The position numbers and the translations under genes are program-made. Source: Geothrix sp. SG200 (GTDB lineage: Bacteria; Acidobacteriota; Holophagae; Holophagales; Holophagaceae). From it: 64,000 bases of DNA. Every line of letters starts with the position of its first letter. Positions within the stretch are counted from its first letter, which is position 1. Under the pieces are notes generated by a model. That model was not told the DNA's origin, searched no databases, and saw only the letters and a list, made by a program, of their open reading frames with translations. Shown here piece after piece: positions 17,856 through 25,860 of the stretch. The DNA is taken from positions 434,001 through 498,000 of the forward strand of contig NZ_JAKZFR010000002.1 of NCBI RefSeq assembly GCF_022808935.1, written 5' to 3'.

Positions 17856-19534
17856 GATGCCCTGGCCTCCTCCGCGGGGATGCGGATCGACACGCAGGTC
17901 CGCACATGGGGTTCGCAGGTCACGGTCAGGCCGGATCCCCCTTTCAGGAGGTTCCGGATGCGCTTCTCCACGATTCCGAGCCCGAGCCCATCCTTCCCGC
18001 GCTCCTTGCGCTCGAAGTAGGTTCCCGCGTCGTCCTCCACGTCGATCCGCGCGGCACCGTCCTCCCAGAACGCGTGGATGCGCGCCGATCCGGGCTCCAG
18101 CTTGTCGGCGATGCCGTGCTTGATGGCGTTCTCCAGGAGGGGCTGGAGGGTGAAGGTGGGCAGCTTCACCTGGAGGAGGGTGGGATCCACGTCGATCTCC
18201 ACCGTCAGCCGCTCCTGGAAACGGGCCTTCTCGATCTCCAGGTAGGCGTTCACGTGCGTGAGCTCCTCCTCCAGGGTGGAGAACTCGGGGCTGCGCTTGA
18301 GGTTCATCCGGAAGAAGGTGGAGAGGTGGTTCAGCAGCTCCCGGGCCCGGTTCGCGTCGCGGCGCATGATGGCCTGGATGGTGGTGAGCGAGTTGAACAG
18401 GAAGTGGGGATTGATCTGGGCGTGGGCCAGCTTCAGCTCCGCCAGCACCAGCAGGTTCTTCTGCTCCTCGTAGCGCGCCCGGAGCAGCTGCGTAGCCAGG
18501 AGCTGCGCGAGCCCTTCGCCCAGGGTGCGGTTGATGCTCAGGAAGCGCTTGCTGGCGGGCTCGAAGAGCTTGATGGTCCCGATCACCTCGCCGTCCACCT
18601 GCAGCGGGATCACCAGCACCGAACCCAGCGGGCACTGGTCCGAGTACCCGCAGTGATAGGCCTCGTGCGCGCCGTCCATGAACTGGACATCCCGATGGAG
18701 GATGGCGCGGTGGCACTCGGGCGCGAGGGTCATGCCCGGCTTGTGGTGGTCCGATCCGAGGCCGACAAAGGCCAGCACCATCCGGGTGTCCGTGATGGCC
18801 ACGGCCCCGACTCCCGTCTCCTCCAGGATGATCTTCGCGAGCTCCGGGGCCACGTCGGGCGTGAAGCCCTTGGCCAGGGGGCCCAGGGTCCGTCCGGCGA
18901 TGCGGAGGGCCCGGGCCGTCGACGCGGCCCCCACCTGGTCATAGAGATCCCGACGGTCCCGCAGGATGCTCATGAAGATCGCGGCCCCCAGAGAATTGGC
19001 CGCGATCATGGGAAAGGCAATGGCCTGCACGAGCTGGAGGGCATCCGGGAAGGGCCGGGCCACCAGCAGGATGATGATCATCTGCAGGGCCTCCGCCACC
19101 ATCATCGTGACCAGGGCCGTGAGGGGGCTGAGAGGACGTTCGGCCCCGTACCGCCGAGCCAGATAGAGGTGGACGACGCCGCCCAGCGCACCCTCCACCG
19201 TGGTGGACAGGCCGCAGGCGAGGGCCGTGAACCCCCCATAGAAGTACCGGTGCAGCCCTCCGGTGAGCCCCACCGCCAGCCCCAGGTACGGCCCCCCCAC
19301 GAGCCCGGCCAGGACAGGCCCGATGGCGCGGGTGTTGGCCAGGGCCCCATGCACCGGGAGGCCGAGGTAGGTCCCCCCGATGGAGATCACCGAGAAGAAG
19401 AGGTACATGACGGCCTGGTCCCGGCGGGAGGTGGCCTCCAGGCGACGCATCCGGAACATGGGGGAGTTGCAGTAGGCGTAGGCCACGAACAAGAAAAAAG
19501 ACGCCACCTGGATGAGGGAGAACAGCAGCTTCAT
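17852..19534 (-). CDS. LytS/BtsS-type sensor histidine kinase
   Basis: A 560-residue sensor. The N-terminus carries about six membrane helices of the 5TM-5TMR_LYT type, followed by a GAF-like domain (about residues 210-350), a short His-kinase domain with the phospho-His in HAQINPHFLFNSLTTIQAIM, and a HATPase domain with PLLENAIKHG and DGLGLGIVEKRI. The GAF region holds cysteines in HCGYSDQCPLGSV. BtsS in E. coli senses pyruvate; here the ligand is unknown. The ATG has GGAGGG four bases upstream. It is divergent from the ABC transporter, a possible target. Confidence 0.9.
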   Translation of the reverse strand: MKLLFSLIQVASFFLFVAYAYCNSPMFRMRRLEATSRRDQAVMYLFFSVISIGGTYLGLPVHGALANTRAIGPVLAGLVGGPYLGLAVGLTGGLHRYFYGGFTALACGLSTTVEGALGGVVHLYLARRYGAERPLSPLTALVTMMVAEALQMIIILLVARPFPDALQLVQAIAFPMIAANSLGAAIFMSILRDRRDLYDQVGAASTARALRIAGRTLGPLAKGFTPDVAPELAKIILEETGVGAVAITDTRMVLAFVGLGSDHHKPGMTLAPECHRAILHRDVQFMDGAHEAYHCGYSDQCPLGSVLVIPLQVDGEVIGTIKLFEPASKRFLSINRTLGEGLAQLLATQLLRARYEEQKNLLVLAELKLAHAQINPHFLFNSLTTIQAIMRRDANRARELLNHLSTFFRMNLKRSPEFSTLEEELTHVNAYLEIEKARFQERLTVEIDVDPTLLQVKLPTFTLQPLLENAIKHGIADKLEPGSARIHAFWEDGAARIDVEDDAGTYFERKERGKDGLGLGIVEKRIRNLLKGGSGLTVTCEPHVRTCVSIRIPAEEARAS

Positions 19535-19867
19535 GGTCCCTCCTTTCCTGTGGGTGCCCCCTACGATACCGGGTTCCCACCTCCCCCGAGCCAGGCGCGA
19601 ACCACGGTCGGCAGGCCATTCCGACCGCTCCCGGCCGGATTCCGGCCGGACGGGAAGTCCCAGGAGCCGGTGGGCCACCTTTCCATCCCTCGCCCCCTCG
19701 GGCCCGTACGAACATGGGTGGCAGATCACCCCCTCCATCCCCACCTGACCGGCGCCCGGCCCTGTGGAAACCAAGGCGCCACCGCAGGCCGTCCGAGGTC
19801 CCACCCCCTGGCGCAACCTGCCATAATCCGTCCCAATTCCCCACAACCTGCTTCCAAGGAGACTCCC
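19535..19867. promoter_or_regulatory. 333-base divergent intergenic region
   Basis: No gene is seen in this GC-rich stretch between the histidine kinase and the ABC substrate-binding protein. It contains a palindromic GGCCGGATTCCGGCC near 19630-19650 and a CATAAT at 19822-19827 that may be the -10 of the transporter operon. It probably holds both promoters. Confidence 0.35.
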
Positions 19868-21148
19868 ATGCTCAGGCAGACCCTCTATGGATCCCTACTC
19901 TTGGCCGCCTTCGGCCTCCACGCCGGGGACACCGTCAAGCTCGCCATCACGGGCCCCTTCACCGGCGGCTCCGCGCCCATGGGCGCCTCCACGCGGGATG
20001 GTGCCAAGCTGGCCATCGCGGAGATCAACGCCGCCGGCGGCATCCAGGTCGGCGGCAGGAAGATGAAGATCGAGATCATCGAGCGCGATGACGAAGCCAA
20101 GAACGAGCGTGGCGCCCTCATCGCCCAGGAGCTGGCCGCCATGGGCGACCTCTCCGGCGTCATCGGCACCGTGAACACCGGCGTATGCATGGCCGGCGAC
20201 AAGCACCTCCAGGAGAAGGGCGTCACCAAGATCATCTGCCCCGCCGCGGGTTCCGCCTCCATGACCCAGTGGAGCAAGGCCGGCGTGAAGGACAACTCGA
20301 TCTTCCGCTTCGCCGCCCATGACGGCATCCAGGCCGCCATGGTGGTCGAGGAGGCCATCAACCGCCACTTCACCAAGGTGGCCGTGATCTTCGACTCCAC
20401 CAACTACGGCGTGTCCGGCCGCGACGACATGCTGAACCAGATCAAGCTCCAGGGGAACAAGCTCCAGGTCGTGGCCCAGGAGAAGTTCAACATCGGCGAC
20501 AAGGACATGACCGCCCAGCTGCTCCGCGCCAAGGCCGCCGGGGCCCAGGCCGTCCTCATCTGGGCCATCGGCCCCGAGCTGGCCGCCGTGTCCAACGGCA
20601 TGGCCAAGATCGGCATGAAGGCGCCGCTCATCGGCGGGTGGACGCTCTCCATGTCCAACTACATCGACAACGCCGGCAAGAACGGCAACGGCACCCTGAT
20701 GCCCCAGACCTTCATCGAAGAGCCCATCACGCCCAAGGCGAAGGCCTTCATCGACGGCTACCACAAAGCCTACAAGGTGGACCGCATCCCCTCTGCCGTG
20801 GCCGCCGCCCAGGGCTACGACGCCGTGCTCATCTTCGCCGCCGCGGTGAAGCAGGCGGGCAGCACGGACACCCACAAGATCAAGGAGGCCCTGGAGGACC
20901 TGAAAGAGCCCGTGAAGGGCGTCATCGCCACCTGGAACCACCCCTACACCAAGTGGAATCCCGCGGACGTCACCACCCACGAGGCCTTCCGCCGCGAGCA
21001 GGTCGTGATGGGCATGGTGCAGGACGGCCGCGTGGTCTTCGGCAATGCCGCGGACAAGGCCCGCCTCATCAAGGAGGCCGCCGGCACCCCGGCCAAGGCC
21101 CCCGCCAAGCCGGCCCCCAAGGCCAAGGTCAAGGGCAAGACCAAGTAG
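19868..21148 (+). CDS. branched-chain amino-acid-type ABC transporter substrate-binding protein
   Basis: A 426-residue periplasmic type I binding protein of the LivJ/LivK (Peripla_BP_6) family. It has a signal peptide (SLLLAAFGLHA), then VKLAITGPFTGGSAPMGAST, DGAKLAIAEINAAGG and a hinge region with VAVIFDSTNYGVSGRDDM. The C-terminus is an added Ala/Pro/Lys-rich tail (APAKPAPKAKVKGKTK). The first of four transporter genes in a row; the substrate may be branched-chain amino acids or a related organic acid. AAGGAG precedes the ATG. Confidence 0.88.
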   Translation: MLRQTLYGSLLLAAFGLHAGDTVKLAITGPFTGGSAPMGASTRDGAKLAIAEINAAGGIQVGGRKMKIEIIERDDEAKNERGALIAQELAAMGDLSGVIGTVNTGVCMAGDKHLQEKGVTKIICPAAGSASMTQWSKAGVKDNSIFRFAAHDGIQAAMVVEEAINRHFTKVAVIFDSTNYGVSGRDDMLNQIKLQGNKLQVVAQEKFNIGDKDMTAQLLRAKAAGAQAVLIWAIGPELAAVSNGMAKIGMKAPLIGGWTLSMSNYIDNAGKNGNGTLMPQTFIEEPITPKAKAFIDGYHKAYKVDRIPSAVAAAQGYDAVLIFAAAVKQAGSTDTHKIKEALEDLKEPVKGVIATWNHPYTKWNPADVTTHEAFRREQVVMGMVQDGRVVFGNAADKARLIKEAAGTPAKAPAKPAPKAKVKGKTK

Positions 21149-21170
21149 ACCAGCCATCACCGCACATCCC

Positions 21171-21196
21171 GGGGGGCTTCGGCCCCCCGCCTTTTC
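21171..21196 (+). terminator. UUCG-loop hairpin between binding protein and permease genes
   Basis: GGGGGGC (21171-21177), TTCG loop, GCCCCCC (21182-21188), then a GCCTTTT tract. It sits between the binding-protein gene and the permeases and probably causes partial termination, giving excess binding protein. Confidence 0.7.
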
Positions 21197-21220
21197 CGCC
21201 CCGCCCCGAGGGCCCCCGAC

Positions 21221-22099
21221 ATGAATCCTTCGATCATTGGACAGATGGCCGTCAGCGGTGCCCTCATGGGCCTCGTCTACGCTCTCATCGCCTACGGCTT
21301 CCAGCTCACCTACGCCACCAGCAAGAGCATCAACTTCGGCCAGGGCGAGCTGGTGATGGTGTCCGCCTTCTTCAGCCTCACCCTCACCAACCTGGGCCTG
21401 CCCTACTGGCTGATGGTGCCGGGGGGCCTGCTCTTCGGCGCCCTGCTGGGCCTGGTCGTGGAACGGGCCGGCGTGCGGCTGGCCCTGGAGCAGAAGAGCG
21501 AGGGCTGGATCCTGCTCTCCATCATCCTGGGCCTCTTCTTCTTCTCCGCCGCCGAGAACATCTGGGGACGCGACGACCGCCCCTTCCCCACCCCCATCTC
21601 CGCCGATCCCATCCATGTGTTCGGGGTGGATGTCACGCGGCTGGAGCTCTCCGTGGCCGTGGGCGTGCTCGCCATCATGGGCCTCATCGAGCTGTTCAAG
21701 CGCCGCACCCTGCTGGGAAAGGCCTTCGAGGCCGTGTCCGCGGACCGGGATGCGGCCGAGCTCATGGGCATCAGCGCCACGCGGACGGTGATGCTGTCCT
21801 ACGCCTTGTCTGGCGTCGTCGCGGCCCTGGCGGGCATCCTCGTCTCCCCCATCACCACCGTGGGTCCCACCATGGCCTCCGCCCTCATCCTCAAGGCCTT
21901 CTCCGTGGCCGTGGTGGCGGGCCTGGACTCGGGCTTCGGCGTGGTTCTCATCGGCATGGCCCTGGGCGCGCTGGAGAGCCTGGCCAGCTTCTACCTCGGC
22001 AGCGGCTGGCGCGAGGCGCCCGGCCTCACGCTGCTGATCCTCGCGCTGGCCGTGCGCCCCACCGGCGTCTTCGGCAAGGCCGTCATCCGGAAGGTATGA
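21221..22099 (+). CDS. livH: ABC transporter permease, LivH family
   Basis: A 292-residue inner-membrane permease with about eight predicted helices. GLVYALIAYGFQLTYATSKS and INFGQGELVMV are the LivH N-terminal signature. The loop AFEAVSADRDAAELMGISAT is the EAA-type contact with the ATPase. It is followed after one base by the fused LivM-LivG gene. Confidence 0.9.
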   Translation: MNPSIIGQMAVSGALMGLVYALIAYGFQLTYATSKSINFGQGELVMVSAFFSLTLTNLGLPYWLMVPGGLLFGALLGLVVERAGVRLALEQKSEGWILLSIILGLFFFSAAENIWGRDDRPFPTPISADPIHVFGVDVTRLELSVAVGVLAIMGLIELFKRRTLLGKAFEAVSADRDAAELMGISATRTVMLSYALSGVVAALAGILVSPITTVGPTMASALILKAFSVAVVAGLDSGFGVVLIGMALGALESLASFYLGSGWREAPGLTLLILALAVRPTGVFGKAVIRKV

Positions 22100-22100
22100 G

Positions 22101-24056
22101 ATGAAGCGCATCCTCTTCCTCCGCGGCGCGGAGCTCCTCGTCTTCGCCTTCCTCGCCACCATCCCCCTGATGGTGGTCAACCCCTACGCCCTGGGCCTGC
22201 TGACGCTGTTGGCCATCTACGGCATCCTGCTCATCGGCCTCGATGTCACCGTCGGCTACCTGGGCCAGGTGAACCTCGCACACGTGGCCTTCCTGGGCCT
22301 GGGCGCCTACACCGCCGGCCTGGTCGTCACCAAGCTGGGCCTTGGCCTGGTGCCGGCCCTTGGCGCAGCCACAGCCGTGGGCCTGGCCCTGGGCGGCATC
22401 CTCGCGCTGCCCGCCCTGCGCCTCGAAGGCCCCCAGTTCGCCCTGGCCACCCTCAGCTTCGCGGCCCTCAGCACCACGGCCCTCAACGAGCTGGAGAGTC
22501 TCACAGGCGGCGCCCAGGGCCTGAGCCTCACGCGCCCGGCCCTCTTTGGATTCGCGCTCACGCCGCCCATCTTCTTCTGGCTCTGCCTGATCCTGCTGGC
22601 CATGGTCTGGATGGTGATGCGGAACCTGCTGGCCTCCCAGTGGGGCCGGGCCTTCGAGGCGCTGCGCGACAGCCCCATCGCCACGGACGCCATGGGCGTG
22701 GGCACCTACTACCACAAGGTCGCCGCGTTCTCGCTGGGCTCCGGCCTCGGCGGGCTCGCGGGCGGGCTGTACGCCTTCAACTTCCAGTACCTCCAGCCCC
22801 AGAGCTTCGTCTACGAGCTGATGATCATCCTCCTGCTGGGCGTGGTGCTGGGCGGCCGCAAGAGCCTCTGGGGCGCCTTCGTGGGAGCCACCGTGGTGGT
22901 CCTGCTGCCGAACCTGCTCTCCAATGCCCTGCTGTTCCACATCTTCAGCGGAGCCGGGTTCGCCCTGGCCCTGGCGGCGGGTCTGCGGGGCCTCCTCAAG
23001 AAGACCACGCGGCCCTTCCAGGCGCTCGCGCCCGTGGTCGCCATGGGCCTCCTGGCCATCGGCGGCTTCTTCGTGGAGAACACGGAAGATTGGCGCAAGG
23101 GCATCTTCGCCCTGATGCTCTTCTCCGTGGTCGTGGGCCTGCCCGAGGGCCTGATGGGCTTCCTGGCCATCTTCCTCGCCAAGCTGTTCCGCGTGCCCCC
23201 CTCGCCCCTGCCGGAGCCTTCGGACCTGGAGACGGTCCTCCCGCAGCGCACCCAGGGCGACGGCTCCCTGCTCGTCCTGGAGGACCTCAAGCGACACTTC
23301 GGCGGAGTGAAGGCCGTGGACGGGCTGTCCATGCAGGTGCGCGCCGGCACGATCCACGGCCTCATCGGGCCGAACGGCTCGGGCAAGAGCACCGTGGTGA
23401 ACGTGATCTCGGGCCTCTACACGCCCTCCTCGGGCAGCGTGGCCCTCCGCGGCGTCCCGCTGCCCCAGGGGAGCCTCACCCGGGTGGCCCGGGCAGGCGT
23501 GGCCCGCACCTTCCAGAACCTCCAGCTCTTCAGCGAGCTGACGGCGGTCGAGAATGTGATGGTCGCGCTGAAGGACGTTTACAAGATGCCCCTCCCCCTT
23601 GTGCTGCTGGGCTTCGCCCGCGCGCAGGAGCGGCGTGCGCAGGCCGACGCCCTCGCCCTGCTGGACCTCATCGGCCTCAAGGACCAGGCGCGCACCCGGG
23701 CGAAGGATCTCACCTACGGCGCCCAGCGGTTCCTGGAGATCGCCCGGGCCCTGGCCCGAAAGCCCGACCTGCTGATCCTCGACGAGCCCGCGGCGGGGCT
23801 CTCCCATCCGGACGTCCTCCAGCAGATCGAGATCATCAAGCGGGTCCACGCCCGGGGCGTCACCATCATCCTCATCGAGCACCACATGGATGTCGTGAGC
23901 GAGCTCTGCGACCAGGTGACGGTGCTGGACGGCGGCAAGGTCATCGCCGAAGGAGCCCCGGAGGACGTCAAGCGCCATCCCAAAGTCATCGAGGCCTACC
24001 TGGGCCAGGCCAGCGATTCCGCGCCTTCCGGCGGCGCCGAACCCCTGCCCGCGTGA
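22101..24056 (+). CDS. fused LivM permease / LivG ATPase
   Basis: A 651-residue fusion. Residues 1 to about 365 are a LivM-type permease (YGILLIGLDVTVGYLGQVNL, ALRDSPIATDAMGVGTYYHK). Residues about 390-640 are a LivG-type ATPase: Walker A GPNGSGKST near 423, signature LTYGAQRFLEIARAL, Walker B LLILDEPAAGLSHPD, and switch His in IILIEHHMD. It supplies the second permease and first ATPase. Such fusions occur in some lineages; the reading frame is uninterrupted. Confidence 0.92.
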   Translation: MKRILFLRGAELLVFAFLATIPLMVVNPYALGLLTLLAIYGILLIGLDVTVGYLGQVNLAHVAFLGLGAYTAGLVVTKLGLGLVPALGAATAVGLALGGILALPALRLEGPQFALATLSFAALSTTALNELESLTGGAQGLSLTRPALFGFALTPPIFFWLCLILLAMVWMVMRNLLASQWGRAFEALRDSPIATDAMGVGTYYHKVAAFSLGSGLGGLAGGLYAFNFQYLQPQSFVYELMIILLLGVVLGGRKSLWGAFVGATVVVLLPNLLSNALLFHIFSGAGFALALAAGLRGLLKKTTRPFQALAPVVAMGLLAIGGFFVENTEDWRKGIFALMLFSVVVGLPEGLMGFLAIFLAKLFRVPPSPLPEPSDLETVLPQRTQGDGSLLVLEDLKRHFGGVKAVDGLSMQVRAGTIHGLIGPNGSGKSTVVNVISGLYTPSSGSVALRGVPLPQGSLTRVARAGVARTFQNLQLFSELTAVENVMVALKDVYKMPLPLVLLGFARAQERRAQADALALLDLIGLKDQARTRAKDLTYGAQRFLEIARALARKPDLLILDEPAAGLSHPDVLQQIEIIKRVHARGVTIILIEHHMDVVSELCDQVTVLDGGKVIAEGAPEDVKRHPKVIEAYLGQASDSAPSGGAEPLPA

Positions 24057-24067
24057 AGGAGACCGGC

Positions 24068-24784
24068 ATGCTCATCGTGGATGACCTTCATGCAGGCTAC
24101 GGCGCCAGCGAGGTGCTCGTGGGCACCGCCCTCACCGTGAAGCCCGGCGCCGTGGTGGCGCTCATCGGCGCCAACGGCGCGGGCAAGACCACGACCATGC
24201 GCGCCGTCTCCGGCATGCTCCGCCCCTCCCGCGGGCGCGTCGTGCTGGACGGCAAGGACGTGCAGGGACTCGACGCCTCCCGCATCGCTCGGCTGGGCCT
24301 CGCCCACTCCCCGGAAGGCCGCAAGGTCTTCGGCCCCCTCTCGGTGGAGGACAACCTGCTGCTGGGCGCCTACGGCCGGCTGCCCAAGTTCCTTGGGTTC
24401 AAGTCGGGCGCCCAGGCCGATCTGGACCGTGTCTATGGGCTCTTCCCCCGCCTGAAGGACCGGGCCCGCCAGGCCGCCGGCACCCTCTCGGGCGGCGAGC
24501 AGCAGATGCTCGCCATCGGCCGCGCCCTCATGGCCCGGCCCAAGGTGATGCTGCTGGACGAGCCCTCCATGGGCCTCGCCCCGGTCATCGTGCAGGAGGT
24601 CTTCCGCACCATCCGCCGCCTGAAGGAGGAGGGCATCACGCTCCTCCTCGTCGAGCAGTTCGCGAAGAGCGCCCTCGAGGTGGCCGACTACGCCTACGTC
24701 ATGGAGCGCGGCCGCATCGCCGTCGAAGGCACGCCCGAGGAGCTGGGGCGGAACGAGCGCGTCATCGCGGCCTACCTGGGCTGA
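24068..24784 (+). CDS. livF: ABC transporter ATPase, LivF family
   Basis: A 238-residue ATPase, second nucleotide-binding subunit of the transporter. It has Walker A GANGAGKTTT, the LivF-type LAHSPEGRKVFGPLSVEDNL, signature LSGGEQQMLAIGRAL and Walker B VMLLDEPSMGLAP. It ends the operon; tRNA-Gly follows 47 bases later. Confidence 0.92.
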   Translation: MLIVDDLHAGYGASEVLVGTALTVKPGAVVALIGANGAGKTTTMRAVSGMLRPSRGRVVLDGKDVQGLDASRIARLGLAHSPEGRKVFGPLSVEDNLLLGAYGRLPKFLGFKSGAQADLDRVYGLFPRLKDRARQAAGTLSGGEQQMLAIGRALMARPKVMLLDEPSMGLAPVIVQEVFRTIRRLKEEGITLLLVEQFAKSALEVADYAYVMERGRIAVEGTPEELGRNERVIAAYLG

Positions 24785-24831
24785 GCAGGGCTGGCCTCCG
24801 GCCCGTCACTAGGCTAGGATGAATCCCTGCC

Positions 24832-24906
24832 GCGGGCGTAGTTCAGTGGTAGAACGTCAGCTTCCCAAGCTGAATGTCGTCGGTTCAATCCCGATCGCCC
24901 GCTCCA
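24832..24906 (+). tRNA. tRNA-Gly (anticodon CCC)
   Basis: A 75-base cloverleaf. The acceptor stem GCGGGCG (24832-24838) pairs with CGCCCGC (24896-24902). The anticodon stem TCAGC/GCTGA encloses loop TTCCCAA, giving anticodon CCC at 24864-24866, which reads GGG. The T loop TTCAATC and an encoded CCA end are present. Confidence 0.93.
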
Positions 24907-24910
24907 AAAC

Positions 24911-24943
24911 AGAAGGCCCGCCGGATGGCGGGCCTTCTGGTTT
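24911..24943 (+). terminator. terminator after tRNA-Gly
   Basis: A perfect 12-bp stem (24911-24922 with 24927-24938), GGAT loop, followed by GGTTT. The loop resembles that of the terminator at 13940. Confidence 0.75.
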
Positions 24944-24975
24944 GGAGATGGAGAAAGGCGGGAATTGATTTCCTG

Positions 24976-24988
24976 TCACGACATGTGA
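24976..24988. promoter_or_regulatory. short inverted repeat upstream of peroxiredoxin gene
   Basis: TCACGACATGTGA contains TCAC-N5-GTGA dyad symmetry about 45 bases before the peroxiredoxin ATG, in a locally AT-richer stretch. It could be an operator; no regulator is identified. Confidence 0.25.
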
Positions 24989-25033
24989 ATCAGGGAATCC
25001 AAGGGACCGCAAGTTTCCACATGGGAGGTTTCG

Positions 25034-25579
25034 ATGGCCGGTAGGAAACTGTCCACCCTGGCCCTGGTCTCGCTGGTCTCAGCCATCCCGGCCTTCGCGG
25101 CCCTGAAGGTCGGGGACAAGGCGCCCGATTTCCAGGCCCAGGCCTCGCTCGGAGGCCAGGTGTCCTCGTTCTCACTGGCCGCGGCCCTCCAGAAGGGGCC
25201 CGTGGTCCTCTATTTCTATCCGGCGGCCTTCACCCCCGGCTGCACCACCGAGGCCCACCTGTTCGCCGAAGCGGTGGGCACGTTCCACCAGCTCGGCGCC
25301 ACCGTCGTCGGCGTGTCCCACGATGACATCGACAAGCTCAACAAGTTCTCCGTGAGCGAGTGCCGGGGCAAGTTCGCGGTGCTGTCGGATTCCGACCAGG
25401 CCATCATGAAGGCCTACGACGCGGTCCTGGCCGCCAAGCCGCAGCTCGCCAACCGCACCTCCTACGTCATCGCCCCGGATGGCCGGATCCTCCACGCCTT
25501 CACGGACCTCAAGCCCGACCAGCACGTGGCCAAGGCCCTGGCCGCCCTGCGACAGTGGAAGGGCCAGGCCGGCAGGTAG
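25034..25579 (+). CDS. secreted peroxiredoxin (Bcp/AhpC-TSA family)
   Basis: A 181-residue thiol peroxidase with an N-terminal signal peptide (LALVSLVSAIPAFA), so probably periplasmic. The active-site motif is YPAAFTPGCTTEA with the peroxidatic Cys. A second Cys in SVSECRGKFAVLSD could be the resolving residue. VGDKAPDFQAQ is the thioredoxin-fold start. It reduces peroxides with a thiol donor. GGGAGG lies upstream of the ATG. Confidence 0.88.
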   Translation: MAGRKLSTLALVSLVSAIPAFAALKVGDKAPDFQAQASLGGQVSSFSLAAALQKGPVVLYFYPAAFTPGCTTEAHLFAEAVGTFHQLGATVVGVSHDDIDKLNKFSVSECRGKFAVLSDSDQAIMKAYDAVLAAKPQLANRTSYVIAPDGRILHAFTDLKPDQHVAKALAALRQWKGQAGR

Positions 25580-25590
25580 CCCGCGCCCTA

Positions 25591-25860
25591 GGGCCTGTTT
25601 TCAAAGTGGGGCGTGGCCGCGCAAGGGGCGCCGCCCAAGCGAGGCAAGGAAAGCGACGAAGGCGATGGTGGACCCATCGTCGAGGAGCTTGACGCAGCAT
25701 CGCGCCGGGCGCCGCCCCTTGCCCTCCGGGACGCTGCCCAGCCGCACCCCTGGCTGCGTTGCCGGCCTCGAACGATGTCCCGCATCGCCCTTCGGTCGCC
25801 GCCTTGCCATGAGCGCGGCTGGGCAGCGTCGCGGCGGCGTCCCACTTTGAAAACAGTCCC
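25591..25860. mobile_element. MITE with TA target-site duplication (IS630/mariner-like ends)
   Basis: A 270-base non-coding element. Its ends are 22-23-base inverted repeats starting GGG(c/a)CTGTTTTCAAAGTGGG with two mismatches, flanked on both sides by TA (25589-25590 and 25861-25862). Inside are two large stem-loops: 25621-25636 pairs with 25707-25722 (15 of 16), and 25730-25745 pairs perfectly with 25815-25830. There is no transposase. The TA duplication and ends fit a non-autonomous element moved by an IS630/Tc1-type transposase encoded elsewhere. Confidence 0.8.

Noticed and set aside
19895-22180. Long minus-strand frame (761 residues) opposite the ABC transporter genes
   Set aside because: His/Gly/Asp-rich shadow of the sense codons; the sense strand encodes clear LivK and LivH families.
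22083-23978. 631-residue minus-strand frame opposite the LivM-LivG gene
   Set aside because: High-GC shadow frame without domains; sense frame shows both transporter domains.
24785-24831. Possible second tRNA or att site beside tRNA-Gly
   Set aside because: No second cloverleaf, and no copy of the tRNA 3' end was noticed nearby; no integrase is present.
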